Assembly (NCBI GenBank): GCA_003158495.1
Contig: PMJT01000016.1
Location: forward strand, 21,826-33,054
Direction of reading: 5' to 3'
Origin: Chloroflexota bacterium
GTDB lineage: Bacteria; Chloroflexota; Limnocylindria; Limnocylindrales; CSP1-4
Length of the DNA: 11,229 bases
Shown: in pieces, positions 1-9,230 of the stretch
Position numbering within the stretch: position 1 is the stretch's first letter
Layout: the number at the start of each line of letters is the position of its first letter
Program-made: the position numbers and the translations under genes
The notes under the pieces: generated by a model
What the model saw: only the letters and a program-made list of their open reading frames with translations
Told to the model about the DNA's origin: nothing
Database searches by the model: none

Positions 1-6
1 CGCATA

Positions 7-22
7 GTCGAAGCGCTTCGAC
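7..22. promoter_or_regulatory. Perfect 16-bp palindrome, candidate LacI-family operator upstream of xylA
   Basis: The sequence GTCGAAGCGCTTCGAC is a perfect inverted repeat with a central CG. Its core AAGCGCTT fits the pattern known for LacI/CcpA-type operators (AARCGYTT around a central CG). It lies 113 bases before the chosen xylA start, where a sugar-responsive repressor could act. No LacI- or ROK-family regulator is in the window, and I see no convincing -35/-10 pair beside it, so the role is inferred. Palindromes of this size can arise by chance in GC-rich DNA, but the position and central CG make an operator plausible. Confidence 0.45.
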
Positions 23-123
23 GGCACGTTAGCTCGACGAATAGCGCGGTGTCAAGGAGCAACTACTCTTTTCGTCAACGCACAGCCAGCACAAACGCAT
101 CACCGGCCCGGGTGCCGGCCGAT

Positions 124-130
124 GGAGGAG
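124..130 (+). promoter_or_regulatory. Strong Shine-Dalgarno sequence fixing the xylA start
   Basis: GGAGGAG lies five bases before the GTG at 136. It decides the start: the frame is open back to a GTG at 49, but that would add 29 residues unlike the family's N-terminus and has only a weak AGGAG-type match inside it. Confidence 0.75.
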
Positions 131-135
131 CCACG

Positions 136-1503
136 GTGTCTCAGGAATTCTTCTCGGGCGTGTCGAACCGGATCCTTTTCGGGGGCCTGGAGTCGAAGGA
201 TCCGCTGACCTACAAGGTCTACAACCCCGACCGGATCGTCCTCGGCAAGCGGATGGAGGATCACCTGAGGGTGGCCGTGTGCATGTGGCACTCGTTCGCC
301 TCTGGCGGCTCTGACGTCTTCGGCTCCGGCACCTTCGACCGACCGTGGCTCGCGTCCGGGCTCGATCCGCTGGCGGCCGCGCGCTCCAAGCTGGATGCCG
401 CATTCGAGTTCTTCGAGAAGCTGGGCGTGCCGTTCTGGACGTTCCACGACCGCGACATCGCCCCCGAGGGCCGGACTTTCGCCGAGTCGGCTGCCAATCT
501 CGATGAGATGGTCGACTACGCGGCTCGGCACATGGACCGTACGGGCGTTCGGCTCCTCTGGGGCACTGCCAACCTCTTTGGCCACCCGCGGTATGCCGCC
601 GGCGCAGCCACGAACCCGGATCCTGAGGTATTCGCCTACGCCGCCGCCCAGGTGAAGCTGGCGCTGGAATCGACGAAGAAACTCGACGGAGCCAACTACG
701 TGCTCTGGGGCGGCCGCGAGGGCTACGACACGCTGCTCAACACGGACCTGGCCCACGAGGAGAAGCAGCTCGCCCGCTTCCTGACCCTCGTCGCCGAGCA
801 CAAGCACCGGATCGGGTTCAAGGGCCTGCTCCTCATCGAGCCCAAGCCGCACGAGCCGACCAAGCACCAGTACGACCATGACTCCGCGGTCGTTCACGGC
901 TTCCTGGCCCGTCACGGCCTGGACGGCGAGTACCGCCTCAACATCGAGGCCAACCACGCCACGCTGGCCGGCCACAGCTTCCACCACGAAATCGCCTACG
1001 CCGTCGCCACCGGCATGTTCGGCAGCGTCGACGCCAACCGCGGCGACTACCAGAATGGCTGGGACACGGACCAGTTCCCAAACTCAGTCGAAGAGGTCGC
1101 GCTGGCGTTGTTCGAGATCCTCCGGGGTGGCGGCCTGTCGACGGGTGGGTTCAACTTCGACGCCAAGCTCCGCCGCCAGAGCCTGGACCGCAACGACCTG
1201 TTCCACGCCCACATCGGCGGCATCGACACGCTGGCCGAGGCCTTGCTCGTCGCCGCGGAGATGGTCGAGCGCGGTGCAATCGACCGGCTGCGCGACGAGC
1301 GCTACGCCGGCTGGACGGACGAGCTAGGCAAGTCGATCCTCTCGGGCGGTGCCACGTTCGTGGACCTCGAGCGCCGGGTTGCGCTCGGAAACATCGATCC
1401 GCGGCCGGTCTCGGGCCGGCAGGAACTGCTCGAGAACATGGTCAACCAGGAAATCTGGACGGCCGCTTCCAGGGCAAAGGCAGACGCCACGGCGGCCAAG
1501 TAA
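136..1503 (+). CDS. xylA: Xylose isomerase, class II
   Basis: Interconverts D-xylose and D-xylulose (and D-glucose/D-fructose) in the cytoplasm, the entry step of the isomerase route of xylose use. The 455-residue product is collinear with class II enzymes, which are about 440 residues, and is longer than class I enzymes of about 390. Visible active-site residues are the catalytic pair H104/D107 in FHDRD, E235 and K237 in LIEPKP, E271 and H274 in NIEANH, D299 in SVDAN, D310 and D312 in WDTD, and D342 in NFDAK. All are shifted by +3 from usual class II numbering. WGGREGY at 191-197 is also typical. The GTG start is chosen for the strong GGAGGAG just upstream. It is the only plus-strand gene. 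No xylulokinase, xylose transporter or regulator is present, so any partner genes must lie to the left or elsewhere. The enzyme appears intact. Confidence 0.97.
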   Translation: MSQEFFSGVSNRILFGGLESKDPLTYKVYNPDRIVLGKRMEDHLRVAVCMWHSFASGGSDVFGSGTFDRPWLASGLDPLAAARSKLDAAFEFFEKLGVPFWTFHDRDIAPEGRTFAESAANLDEMVDYAARHMDRTGVRLLWGTANLFGHPRYAAGAATNPDPEVFAYAAAQVKLALESTKKLDGANYVLWGGREGYDTLLNTDLAHEEKQLARFLTLVAEHKHRIGFKGLLLIEPKPHEPTKHQYDHDSAVVHGFLARHGLDGEYRLNIEANHATLAGHSFHHEIAYAVATGMFGSVDANRGDYQNGWDTDQFPNSVEEVALALFEILRGGGLSTGGFNFDAKLRRQSLDRNDLFHAHIGGIDTLAEALLVAAEMVERGAIDRLRDERYAGWTDELGKSILSGGATFVDLERRVALGNIDPRPVSGRQELLENMVNQEIWTAASRAKADATAAK

Positions 1504-1515
1504 CCGCGCCTACCG

Positions 1516-1529
1516 GGGCGCCGACGCCC
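1516..1529. terminator. Weak hairpin between the convergent stop codons
   Basis: GGGCG-CCGA-CGCCC forms a 5-bp stem with a 4-base loop in the 39 bases between the xylA stop and the stop of the facing minus-strand gene. There is no T-run on either side, so it is not a canonical intrinsic terminator. It may help to end both transcripts, but the support is only its position and short symmetry. Confidence 0.2.
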
Positions 1530-1542
1530 GCCGACCAGCTGG

Positions 1543-2001
1543 CTACGGCAGGCCGACGGCCTGACTCGAGATCACGCTACCGCTGTAGCCGTCGACCAGC
1601 ACGATGGCGTGCGGCAAAGACAGGTGCGCGGGTACCGGTGCGCCGTTCGCCGGGAGCCATTCCAGGGCCACCGCCCAGGCCACTTTCGGGTCGCCGTCAA
1701 CGCATGTATTGCGCACGGACACGACGGTGACCTGCCGGATCGACGCGTTGGGGTAGGCCCTGCGAGCGAGCGCTACGGCCGCTTCGGGCAGGATCGTGGG
1801 CTGAGCCAGAGAGGGCTCCAGCCGAATGCACAGGGCGTCCAGCTCGGACGCCTTCCAGCCCTCGACCTGGACCGTGCCGATGCCCTTGAGGAACTGGAAG
1901 ACCGGGCTGCGGTAGTCGTACACGAGAAAGAGCGCGACCCAGGTTGCGACAACCAGCCCGACCAGGAACACGACCCCCTGGTGCCGGCTGAGCCAACGCA
2001 T
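1543..2001 (-). CDS. Small membrane-anchored protein of unknown function, possible PepSY-like domain
   Basis: I do not recognise this 152-residue protein. The N-terminus has a short basic stretch, then one hydrophobic helix at about residues 8-28, so it is probably anchored in the membrane with the rest outside. Two cysteines (C58 and C100) in that outer part could form a disulphide. Residues 73-146 look like a PepSY-type pattern: an alpha-helix beginning EAAVALARRAYP, beta-rich VTVVSV and VAWAVALEW, and a closing IVLVDGYSGSVIS that resembles the VDxxTGxV ending of that fold. The fold is an inference from pattern only. The ATG at 2001 is preferred because it directly precedes the helix and has AGGA four bases before it; the frame is open further upstream but that part overlaps the preceding gene. 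It follows the CorC-type gene by 37 bases and is probably the last gene of the operon. Confidence 0.72.
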   Translation of the reverse strand: MRWLSRHQGVVFLVGLVVATWVALFLVYDYRSPVFQFLKGIGTVQVEGWKASELDALCIRLEPSLAQPTILPEAAVALARRAYPNASIRQVTVVSVRNTCVDGDPKVAWAVALEWLPANGAPVPAHLSLPHAIVLVDGYSGSVISSQAVGLP

Positions 2002-2038
2002 CCCGTCCTGTTCCCTCTCGTCGGTGACGACCCGCGTC

Positions 2039-3405
2039 CTAGCGGGCCTGGCCCTTCGTGGATTCGCCCCCGGTCTTGAGCGCCTCAGCGTCGGCGCCGC
2101 CTGGCCTGCGCCTAACGGCAAGCACCTTGCCGACGCGATGCCCGTCGGTGACTTCGACCGTCAGGGTCAGACCCTGCTCGGCCAGCTCGACCCTGTCGCC
2201 GGGCCGCGGCACACCGCCGATGCGGTGGTAGATGAGCCCGCCAACGGTGTCGTACTCGTCGGCATCTTCGAGCCCACCGAGTTCCAGACCGAACACTTCG
2301 GCCAGGTCGTCCACCGACGCACGCCCGTCGACGCGGGCCTGATCGTCCGAGAGCTTGACCGTCATGGGCTCCTCGGCGTCGTACTCGTCCTGGATGTCGC
2401 CGACGATCTCCTCGAGCAGGTCCTCGATCGTGACCATGCCGGCGGTGCCGCCATATTCGTCGAGCACGATGGCCAGGTGGACACGACGGCCCTGGAGCTT
2501 GTGGAGCAGGTCGTCGATCGACATCGATTCGGGGACGAAGAGGGGCGGCCGCAGGAGTTTGCGCAGATCCGGCTTCGGACCACCGGTCTTGAGGAACGGC
2601 AGGAGATCTTTGGCGTACAGAACGCCCACGATCTCGTCGATGCTCTTCTTGTAGACCGGGACCCGGCTGTGTCCCTCGTTGATGAAGGTGTCAATCGCGT
2701 CGTCGATGCCGGCGGTTACGGGCAGCGCGGTCATGTCCGTTCTAGGGATCATGACCTCGTGGACACGGCGTTCGCCGAGCTCGATGACGGCGCTGATCAT
2801 CTGCTCTTCCTCCGCCTCGAGGACGCCGGTCTCCCCTCCCCGCTCGACAATCAGTTTGAGCTCCTCGGTGTTGATCTGGGCCTGCCGACTGGTGCCGGCC
2901 CCCAGGGCCCCGACGACCTTGGCCGTCAGCCAGGTCAGGGTGCGCACCAGAGGACCAAAGATGTGGCCTACGACATCGAGCGGGCCGCCCAGCGTCAACG
3001 CCACGCGATCCGGGTAGGCCAGCGCCAGCGTCTTGGGGACGAGCTCTCCGAACACAATGGTGAAGCTGGACAGCAGGACCGTGATCGCAAGCAGGGCCAC
3101 GCCGCCCGCTGCCTCCTTGAGAACTGGCACGTCCTTGAGCGTCTGGGCGAGTCGATCGGCCAGGTTGACCGCCGCGTAGGCCGATGCCAGGAAACCGACG
3201 AACGTGACGCCGATCTGGGCAACCGCGAGGAAGCGGGCCGGGTCTTCGACCAGACGCTTCACACGGCGCGCGCCGCGATGCCCTTCCTCGACCAACTGGT
3301 CTATGCGGCTATGGCGCAAGGTCACGAGCGCGATCTCGGCCGCAACAAAAACCGCCTCGATCATGACGAGGATGAGGACGACTAGCAGCTGCAGGACGAT
3401 GTCAC

Positions 3406-3409
<4 letters not shown>
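2039..3409 (-). CDS. CNNM/CorC (HlyC/CorC) family transporter with CBS pair
   Basis: A 456-residue membrane protein of the family linked to magnesium or other divalent-cation export. The order is standard: a DUF21/CNNM membrane domain at about 1-170 with hydrophobic segments near 4-30, 60-82, 101-120 and 136-170; a tandem CBS domain pair at about 215-340, the usual site of ATP/nucleotide sensing; and a CorC/HlyC C-terminal domain at about 350-435. The motif FGELVPKTLAL at 120-130 and VLDEYGGTAGMVTIEDLLEEIVGDI (315-339) are family hallmarks. The ATG overlaps the glmU stop as ATGA and has no clear Shine-Dalgarno sequence, so translation is probably coupled to glmU. The family name once implied haemolysin, but a transport role is better supported. 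The precise ion cannot be read from sequence. The frame stays open upstream of 3409 but there it only shadows glmU. Confidence 0.92.
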
Positions 3410-4881
<1,472 letters not shown>

Positions 4882-4915
4882 GGCATCGGACGGTAGCACG
4901 CTGCGGCGGGAGCCA

Positions 4916-5299
4916 CTAGCTGGACCGCCGCGCGACCGCCTCGATCTCGACCAGGGCGGCCCGCGGGAGGGCGGCGACCTGGACGGTGCTTCGGGCCGGG
5001 GCCGGCTCGACGATGTGCCTGGCATAGACGGCATTCATCATCGAGAACTGCGAGAGATCGGCCATGAAAACGTTGATCTTGACGACGTCGGCCATGGTCA
5101 GGCCGACGGCCGCGAGGACCGCCTCGAGGTTGAGAAGAGCCCGCTCCGCCTGCTCCTCGATGCCATCGAGAAGCAGGCCGGTCAGGGGATCAAGGCCGAG
5201 CTGGCCCGAACAGAAGACGAATCCGTCGAATTCGATGGCCTGGCTGTAGGGACCGATGGCGGCCGGCGCGTCCGGCGACGCGACTGCCTTGCGAGTCAT
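4916..5299 (-). CDS. ridA: RidA family reactive intermediate deaminase
   Basis: A 127-residue YjgF/YER057c/UK114 protein, the full family length. RidA hydrolyses reactive enamine/imine intermediates such as 2-aminoacrylate made by PLP enzymes, and works as a cytoplasmic trimer. Family features are IGPYSQA at 15-21, SGQ at 31-33, the PARSTVQV segment with the key Arg at 103, and VEIEAVA at 117-123 with E120. Keeping the Arg suggests a true deaminase and not one of the inactive Rid subfamilies. The ATG overlaps the ispE stop (ATGA) and also has a good Shine-Dalgarno, GAGGAG five bases upstream. It has no metabolic link to ispE or glmU beyond the shared transcript. Confidence 0.93.
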   Translation of the reverse strand: MTRKAVASPDAPAAIGPYSQAIEFDGFVFCSGQLGLDPLTGLLLDGIEEQAERALLNLEAVLAAVGLTMADVVKINVFMADLSQFSMMNAVYARHIVEPAPARSTVQVAALPRAALVEIEAVARRSS

Positions 5300-6444
5300 C
5301 GAGGCTCCTCTCCGTTCGAATTGGCAGGCCGCCCGGCCGGCTCATCCGGTCCGTGCGCACCAGCGTCGAAACCATTGTGAACCGTGCGAGGCCGGATCGT
5401 ACCCGTCGTGCCCTCCGGTATCGAGACCGAGGGGGGCATGGACCGGCCGGCGATTGTCGTCGCGGCCACGAACGGCTCGCCGTTGCCGACGGGCGGAAGG
5501 GTTCCGTTGACCGCAGCGAGGCGCACGAAGCGGACCGCCTTGCGTGCTTCGGCGAGATTCGGATAGAGCGACCACAGCGTGGGGCCCGAGCCCGACAGGC
5601 AGACCGGACGCCCTATCGCCTTCTCCAGCGCTGCCATGAACCCATTCAAGCCGGGCGCGATCGAAGAGGCGGCAGCCAGGAGATCGTTGGCGTGGGCCAG
5701 CTCCGGCAGCCTCCTGTAGAGATCCGGGCCGGGGATGCCGGACCGCATGGCCTCGACCAGCCGCTCCGAGATCTCGAGCGCCCGCGATCCCACCAGGCGC
5801 GTTCCGCCGGCATAGGACTTGAAGACGGCCGCCGTGGCCACGGGGAGTTGCGGCGTCACGAGAAGAACCGCCGGGCTTTCGCCGTTCTGCGACGAGCCCT
5901 CGATGTCTCCCAGCGGCTGGACTAACTCACCGCGCCCGGTCACGAGGGCCGCACCTCCAGCTAGGAAGAACGGCACGTCCGAACCGAGCGAGGCCGCCAG
6001 CACGGCCGTCGCTTCCGGGGAGAGGCCGGCGCTCCACACCGCAAGGGCGGCGGCGATAGCGGCCGCGGCGTCGCTGCTGCCGCCGCCGAGGCCCGCCGCA
6101 ATCGGGATTCGCTTGGCAAGGTGCGCCGCGAGAGGCGGCGGTACGGCCGGCGCCCCGGGCCACGTCTCGGCGATAGCGGCGCGAACTGCGGCCACGGCCT
6201 TGAACACGAGGTTGTCCGGCGTGGTGGTGAGCGCCAGGCCGGTGACGCGGAGCGTGTCTCGCCAGGCAGTCGACGGCGCGGTCGACACAGTCAGGGCATC
6301 GCCCAGCGAGAGCGGGACCATGACCGAGTGAAGAGAGTGGTAGCCGTCGCTGCGCCGCCCGATCACGGCCAGGGTGAGGTTGAGCTTGGCCGGGGCGAAC
6401 CTGACGACGTGGATCCGGGCGCCGGCCGAACTCTCGGCTGTCAT
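5296..6444 (-). CDS. ispE: 4-(cytidine 5'-diphospho)-2-C-methyl-D-erythritol kinase
   Basis: Phosphorylates CDP-methylerythritol with ATP in the MEP pathway to isoprenoids. It is a GHMP kinase: PAKLNLTL at 18-25 carries the conserved Lys (K20), GLGGGSSDAAA at 118-128 is the glycine-rich ATP loop, GSDVPFF at 154-160 carries the catalytic Asp (D156), and LSGSGPT at 283-289 is motif 3. The 382-residue length exceeds the usual 280-310. The excess is a Pro/Gly/Thr-rich tail from about 335 that looks disordered. The ATG at 6444 is chosen because it precedes the conserved N-terminus by about 14 residues and has GAGGGG close upstream; longer in-frame starts would run into rsmA. It lies 61 bases after rsmA, and its TGA overlaps the ridA ATG. 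Confidence 0.95.
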   Translation of the reverse strand: MTAESSAGARIHVVRFAPAKLNLTLAVIGRRSDGYHSLHSVMVPLSLGDALTVSTAPSTAWRDTLRVTGLALTTTPDNLVFKAVAAVRAAIAETWPGAPAVPPPLAAHLAKRIPIAAGLGGGSSDAAAAIAAALAVWSAGLSPEATAVLAASLGSDVPFFLAGGAALVTGRGELVQPLGDIEGSSQNGESPAVLLVTPQLPVATAAVFKSYAGGTRLVGSRALEISERLVEAMRSGIPGPDLYRRLPELAHANDLLAAASSIAPGLNGFMAALEKAIGRPVCLSGSGPTLWSLYPNLAEARKAVRFVRLAAVNGTLPPVGNGEPFVAATTIAGRSMPPSVSIPEGTTGTIRPRTVHNGFDAGAHGPDEPAGRPANSNGEEPR

Positions 6445-6505
6445 CGGCGCCCCTCGGGCCACGCGGCGGAGCGGGCCTGGGCGACGGAGCGTGGTCGTTG
6501 GCCGT

Positions 6506-7426
6506 TCATCGGCCGGTCCCGTCCGGCATTGGGCCGATCGCGATCCGCAGCGCCATCCACTCGTCGACGGAGAGCGTCTGCGGTCGTCGATTGCCGTCGA
6601 TGCCCGTGGCATCGAGGGCTGCCTGGGCCTGGGCGCCGGTGAGCGGCAGCTGCCGCGCCAGGACGTTGTGAAGCTTCTTGCGCCGCTCGCGGAAGCCGGC
6701 CTGGACCACTCGCCACAAACCATCCTCGTCCGAGTGGGAGAGGCGCGGGTTTTCACCCATCGGATCCAGGGGCACGATTTCCACCACGGCCGATTCCACT
6801 TCAGGCGCCGGCTCGAAGGCGTCGCGAGAGACGTTGAAGGCGATCCGCACGGCGGCGTGGAACTGGACGAAGACCGAGAGATAGCTCATGTCGCCGGGCG
6901 CCGCGGAGATGCGCTCGGCCACTTCGCGCTGGAGCATCAGCACCAGCCGCTCCGGTCGCGGCGCAACGCTCAGGAAGCGGTGAAGGAGGGGGCTGGTGAT
7001 GTGGTACGGGACGTTGGCCACGACCTCGTAGGGCGGCTCCATCAGCCCCGGGATCTTCTGGTCGAGGATATCTCCCTGGACCAGCCGGAGGCCGCCCGAC
7101 TCGATCATCTCTGCCCGGACCCGCGACAGCCGCTCGGCGAGCCGCCGGTCCAGTTCCACCGCCGTCACCGAGGCCCCGCCGTCGAGCAGCCCGCCGGTCA
7201 GGATGCCGAGCCCGGGCCCAACCTCGAGAACCCGGCGGCCCGGCTCGGGAGCGGCCAGGTCGAGGATCGATTGCAGAACGTCCGGGTCGGCCAGGAAGTT
7301 CTGCGACAGCGAGTGGCGGGCCCGCAGACCCTCGTCGCGCAACTGGCGCCGGACCGCGAGTGGGTCGAGCCGCGGCGCCCGGCGCGGCGAGCTGGCGGCT
7401 CCCGATGGCGCGGGCGACTCGCTCAT
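6506..7426 (-). CDS. rsmA: 16S rRNA (adenine(1518)-N6/adenine(1519)-N6)-dimethyltransferase
   Basis: RsmA/KsgA dimethylates two adjacent adenines in the helix 45 loop of 16S rRNA late in small-subunit assembly, using S-adenosylmethionine. The 306-residue protein shows SQNFL at 41-45, the SAM-binding LEVGPGLGILT at 67-77, an acidic residue E91 ending motif II, GDILD at 118-122, and NVPYHITSPLL at 138-148 with the NxPY target-base motif. FEPAPEVESAVV at 204-215 is a close form of the family's FxPxPxVxSAVV, and ERRKKLHNVL at 247-256 is the usual C-terminal signature. The first 20 residues are Ser/Pro/Arg-rich and less conserved. The ATG overlaps the tsaD stop as ATGA with no Shine-Dalgarno, so coupled translation is likely. 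Confidence 0.96.
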   Translation of the reverse strand: MSESPAPSGAASSPRRAPRLDPLAVRRQLRDEGLRARHSLSQNFLADPDVLQSILDLAAPEPGRRVLEVGPGLGILTGGLLDGGASVTAVELDRRLAERLSRVRAEMIESGGLRLVQGDILDQKIPGLMEPPYEVVANVPYHITSPLLHRFLSVAPRPERLVLMLQREVAERISAAPGDMSYLSVFVQFHAAVRIAFNVSRDAFEPAPEVESAVVEIVPLDPMGENPRLSHSDEDGLWRVVQAGFRERRKKLHNVLARQLPLTGAQAQAALDATGIDGNRRPQTLSVDEWMALRIAIGPMPDGTGR

Positions 7427-8481
7427 CTTCGGGCCAGCGGCAGCGACGGCCTTGCGTCGAGGTCCAGGCCGGCCCGGGCGCCGGCCTCCATGCGTCTGGC
7501 ACCGGCGGCACCGATCATCGCCCCGTTGTCCGTGCAGAGCGACGGCCGCGGGACTACGAGCGGGATCCCCGATGCAGCAGCACCGGCCGCCAGCCGATCC
7601 CGCAGGACCCGGTTGGCAGCCACGCCGCCGCCCAGGACGATCGACCGTGCGCCGGCGGCCAGGGCCGCGCGCAGCGTCTTGGTCACCAGCACGTCGATGA
7701 CCGATTCCTGGAAGCCATATGCCAACTCCGCGACCCGATCCGGCGACAGCGCCGTCTCGCCGATCGAAGTCCCGGTCCCATCGGTCTCGGTCGCGATCGT
7801 GCGCCGGGCCGCCGTCTTGAGGCCGCTGAAGCTGAAGTCGAACGTTTCGCCCAGCCAGGCCCGCGGGAAGACTACGTCATGGTTTGTCGCCGTGGCGGCG
7901 GCCTTCATGATTTCGGGACCGCCGGGATACGGCAGGCCGAGCAGCCTGCCGACCTTGTCGAAGGCCTCGCCGGCCGCGTCGTCGACGGTCTCGCCCAGCA
8001 GCCGGTACTGGAGGTGATCGCGCATCTCCACCAGGAACGTGTGGCCGCCGGAAACTATGAGCGCAACCAACGGAAAGATCGGCTCGGGCAACTCGCGCGT
8101 TTCGTCGGCGAGCCAGGCCGCATACAGGTGGCCTTCGAGGTGGTTGACGGGGACGAGCGGCTTGCCGTGCACGTAGGCAAGCGTCTTGGCGAAGTTGATG
8201 CCCACCAGCAGCGACCCTGCCAGTCCAGGGCCCTCGGTAACTGCGACGGCCTCGATATCGTTCCACGTGACCCCGGCCGCGGCCCACGCTTCGTCCAGGG
8301 TCGGTACGATCCATCGCAGATGAGCCCGCGCAGCCACCTCGGGCACGATCCCGCCCGATGCCGCGTGCATCGCCACCTGGCTGGCAACGACGTTGGAGAG
8401 GATCCGCCGTCCATCCTCGACGATCGCGATGCCCGTCTCGTCGCAACTCGACTCGACGGCCAGAATCGGGCCCGTGGTCAC
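7423..8481 (-). CDS. tsaD: tRNA threonylcarbamoyladenosine transferase TsaD
   Basis: Transfers the threonylcarbamoyl group from TC-AMP to A37 of ANN-decoding tRNAs, working with TsaB and TsaE (known family role; formerly YgjD/Gcp). The 352 residues include ESSCDETGIAIV at 10-21, PEVAARAHL at 47-55 (close to the usual PELASRxH), the metal-ligand histidines H114 and H118 in NHLEGHLYA, SGGHT at 144-148, DDAAGEAFDKVGRLLGLPYPGG (167-188), and CTDNGAMIG at 316-324 with metal-ligand D318. All key residues are present. The start is GTG, placed by the GGAGG five bases upstream and the GTGA overlap with the rimI-like stop; the ATGA overlap at the other end leads into rsmA. Confidence 0.97.
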   Translation of the reverse strand: MTTGPILAVESSCDETGIAIVEDGRRILSNVVASQVAMHAASGGIVPEVAARAHLRWIVPTLDEAWAAAGVTWNDIEAVAVTEGPGLAGSLLVGINFAKTLAYVHGKPLVPVNHLEGHLYAAWLADETRELPEPIFPLVALIVSGGHTFLVEMRDHLQYRLLGETVDDAAGEAFDKVGRLLGLPYPGGPEIMKAAATATNHDVVFPRAWLGETFDFSFSGLKTAARRTIATETDGTGTSIGETALSPDRVAELAYGFQESVIDVLVTKTLRAALAAGARSIVLGGGVAANRVLRDRLAAGAAASGIPLVVPRPSLCTDNGAMIGAAGARRMEAGARAGLDLDARPSLPLARR

Positions 8482-9230
8482 CGTGTCCTCCGGGCGACGC
8501 TGCTCGGCCGGATCACCCTCGGGTCGCGCGGCTCCGTACCAGGCGCATCCGCCGGAACGCCGCCGGGCTCGGCGGCGTCACCGGACATAGCCGAGTCGCC
8601 AGCGCCTCTCTCGCCACTCCCTTCGCCGCTGGCCCCGGCCTCCACTAGCGGCGCCACGGGCCGTGCCGGCGGCGGCAGGGGCAGCCCGTCCGGCCCGAGT
8701 TCGATATCGGGTCGGGCGGCCAGCTCGCCCCGCAGACGAACGATGCGATCGCGCATGTGGCGGCCGTCGAGCGACTCGGTCGTCATGATCAGGGCGTCTT
8801 CGTTGTCGTCGCTGTAGTAGCGCGGCCGGACACCGACCACCTTGAAGCCGTACTTCTCGTAGAGGCGCCTGGCCGCCGTGTTGGACGGCCTGACCTCGAG
8901 CGTGGCCTCGTGGGCGCCGCGGGTCCGAGCGAGGTCCAGGAGCGCCAGGATGAGCCGCTCCCCGATCCCCTGCCGCCGCCACGACCGCCGCGTCGCGAAC
9001 GTGGTCACGTGCGCTTCGTCGACGAGAAGCCAGATGCCCGCGAAGCCGACGATCACCTCGCCGCATCGGGCCACGATGTAGTGCGCCAGTCGGTTGGTCT
9101 CGAGTTCCTGGCGATAGGCGTGAGGCGGCCAGGGCGTGGTGAAGCTCTCGCGCTCGATGACCTGGACTTCCGCGAGGTCGTCGACCTTCATCATCTCGAC
9201 GCTAATCCTCACCGGTGGTCGTGCGACCAT
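8478..9230 (-). CDS. rimI: RimI-like GNAT N-acetyltransferase with long C-terminal tail
   Basis: The GNAT domain covers about residues 8-152, with the acetyl-CoA loop RRQGIG at 85-90, LEVRPSNTAARRLYEKYGF (111-129) and RPRYYSDDNEDALIM (135-149), all close to RimI. In E. coli RimI acetylates the N-terminus of ribosomal protein S18. Its frequent place between tsaB and tsaD is known, but the link to t6A is not settled, so the target here is uncertain. The remaining 95 or so residues are Gly/Ala/Pro/Glu-rich, look disordered and are absent from standard RimI proteins of about 150 residues. The ATG at 9230 has a strong GGGGGAGG just upstream and overlaps tsaB by 22 bases. A GTG at 9212 would instead give the GTGA junction seen elsewhere in this operon. 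Confidence 0.9.
   Translation of the reverse strand: MVARPPVRISVEMMKVDDLAEVQVIERESFTTPWPPHAYRQELETNRLAHYIVARCGEVIVGFAGIWLLVDEAHVTTFATRRSWRRQGIGERLILALLDLARTRGAHEATLEVRPSNTAARRLYEKYGFKVVGVRPRYYSDDNEDALIMTTESLDGRHMRDRIVRLRGELAARPDIELGPDGLPLPPPARPVAPLVEAGASGEGSGERGAGDSAMSGDAAEPGGVPADAPGTEPRDPRVIRPSSVARRTR

Noticed and set aside
49..135. N-terminal extension of xylA from a GTG at 49
   Set aside because: The 29 extra residues do not resemble class II xylose isomerase N-termini, and the strong GGAGGAG sits right before the GTG at 136.
100..987. Long open frame on the minus strand inside xylA (295 codons)
   Set aside because: It is antisense to a clearly conserved enzyme, and its translation is Val/Arg/Glu-rich without any domain. 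High GC content routinely leaves such frames open.
2024..3385. 453-codon plus-strand frame opposite the CorC-type gene
   Set aside because: The opposite strand encodes a complete three-domain transporter. The plus-strand product is Asp/Arg/Val-rich with no recognisable motif and no ribosome binding site.
6445..6756. Longer ispE from a start at 6756
   Set aside because: It would overlap rsmA by about 250 bases and add about 104 Arg-rich residues before the conserved N-terminus. The ATG at 6444 has its own ribosome binding site.
6374..8017. 547-codon plus-strand frame across ispE, rsmA and tsaD
   Set aside because: It crosses three conserved minus-strand genes and their junctions. The protein is Arg/Pro/Ala-rich and looks like an antisense shadow.
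7360..8817. 485-codon plus-strand frame opposite rsmA/tsaD/rimI
   Set aside because: It spans parts of three genes in the wrong strand, and no conserved domain is visible.
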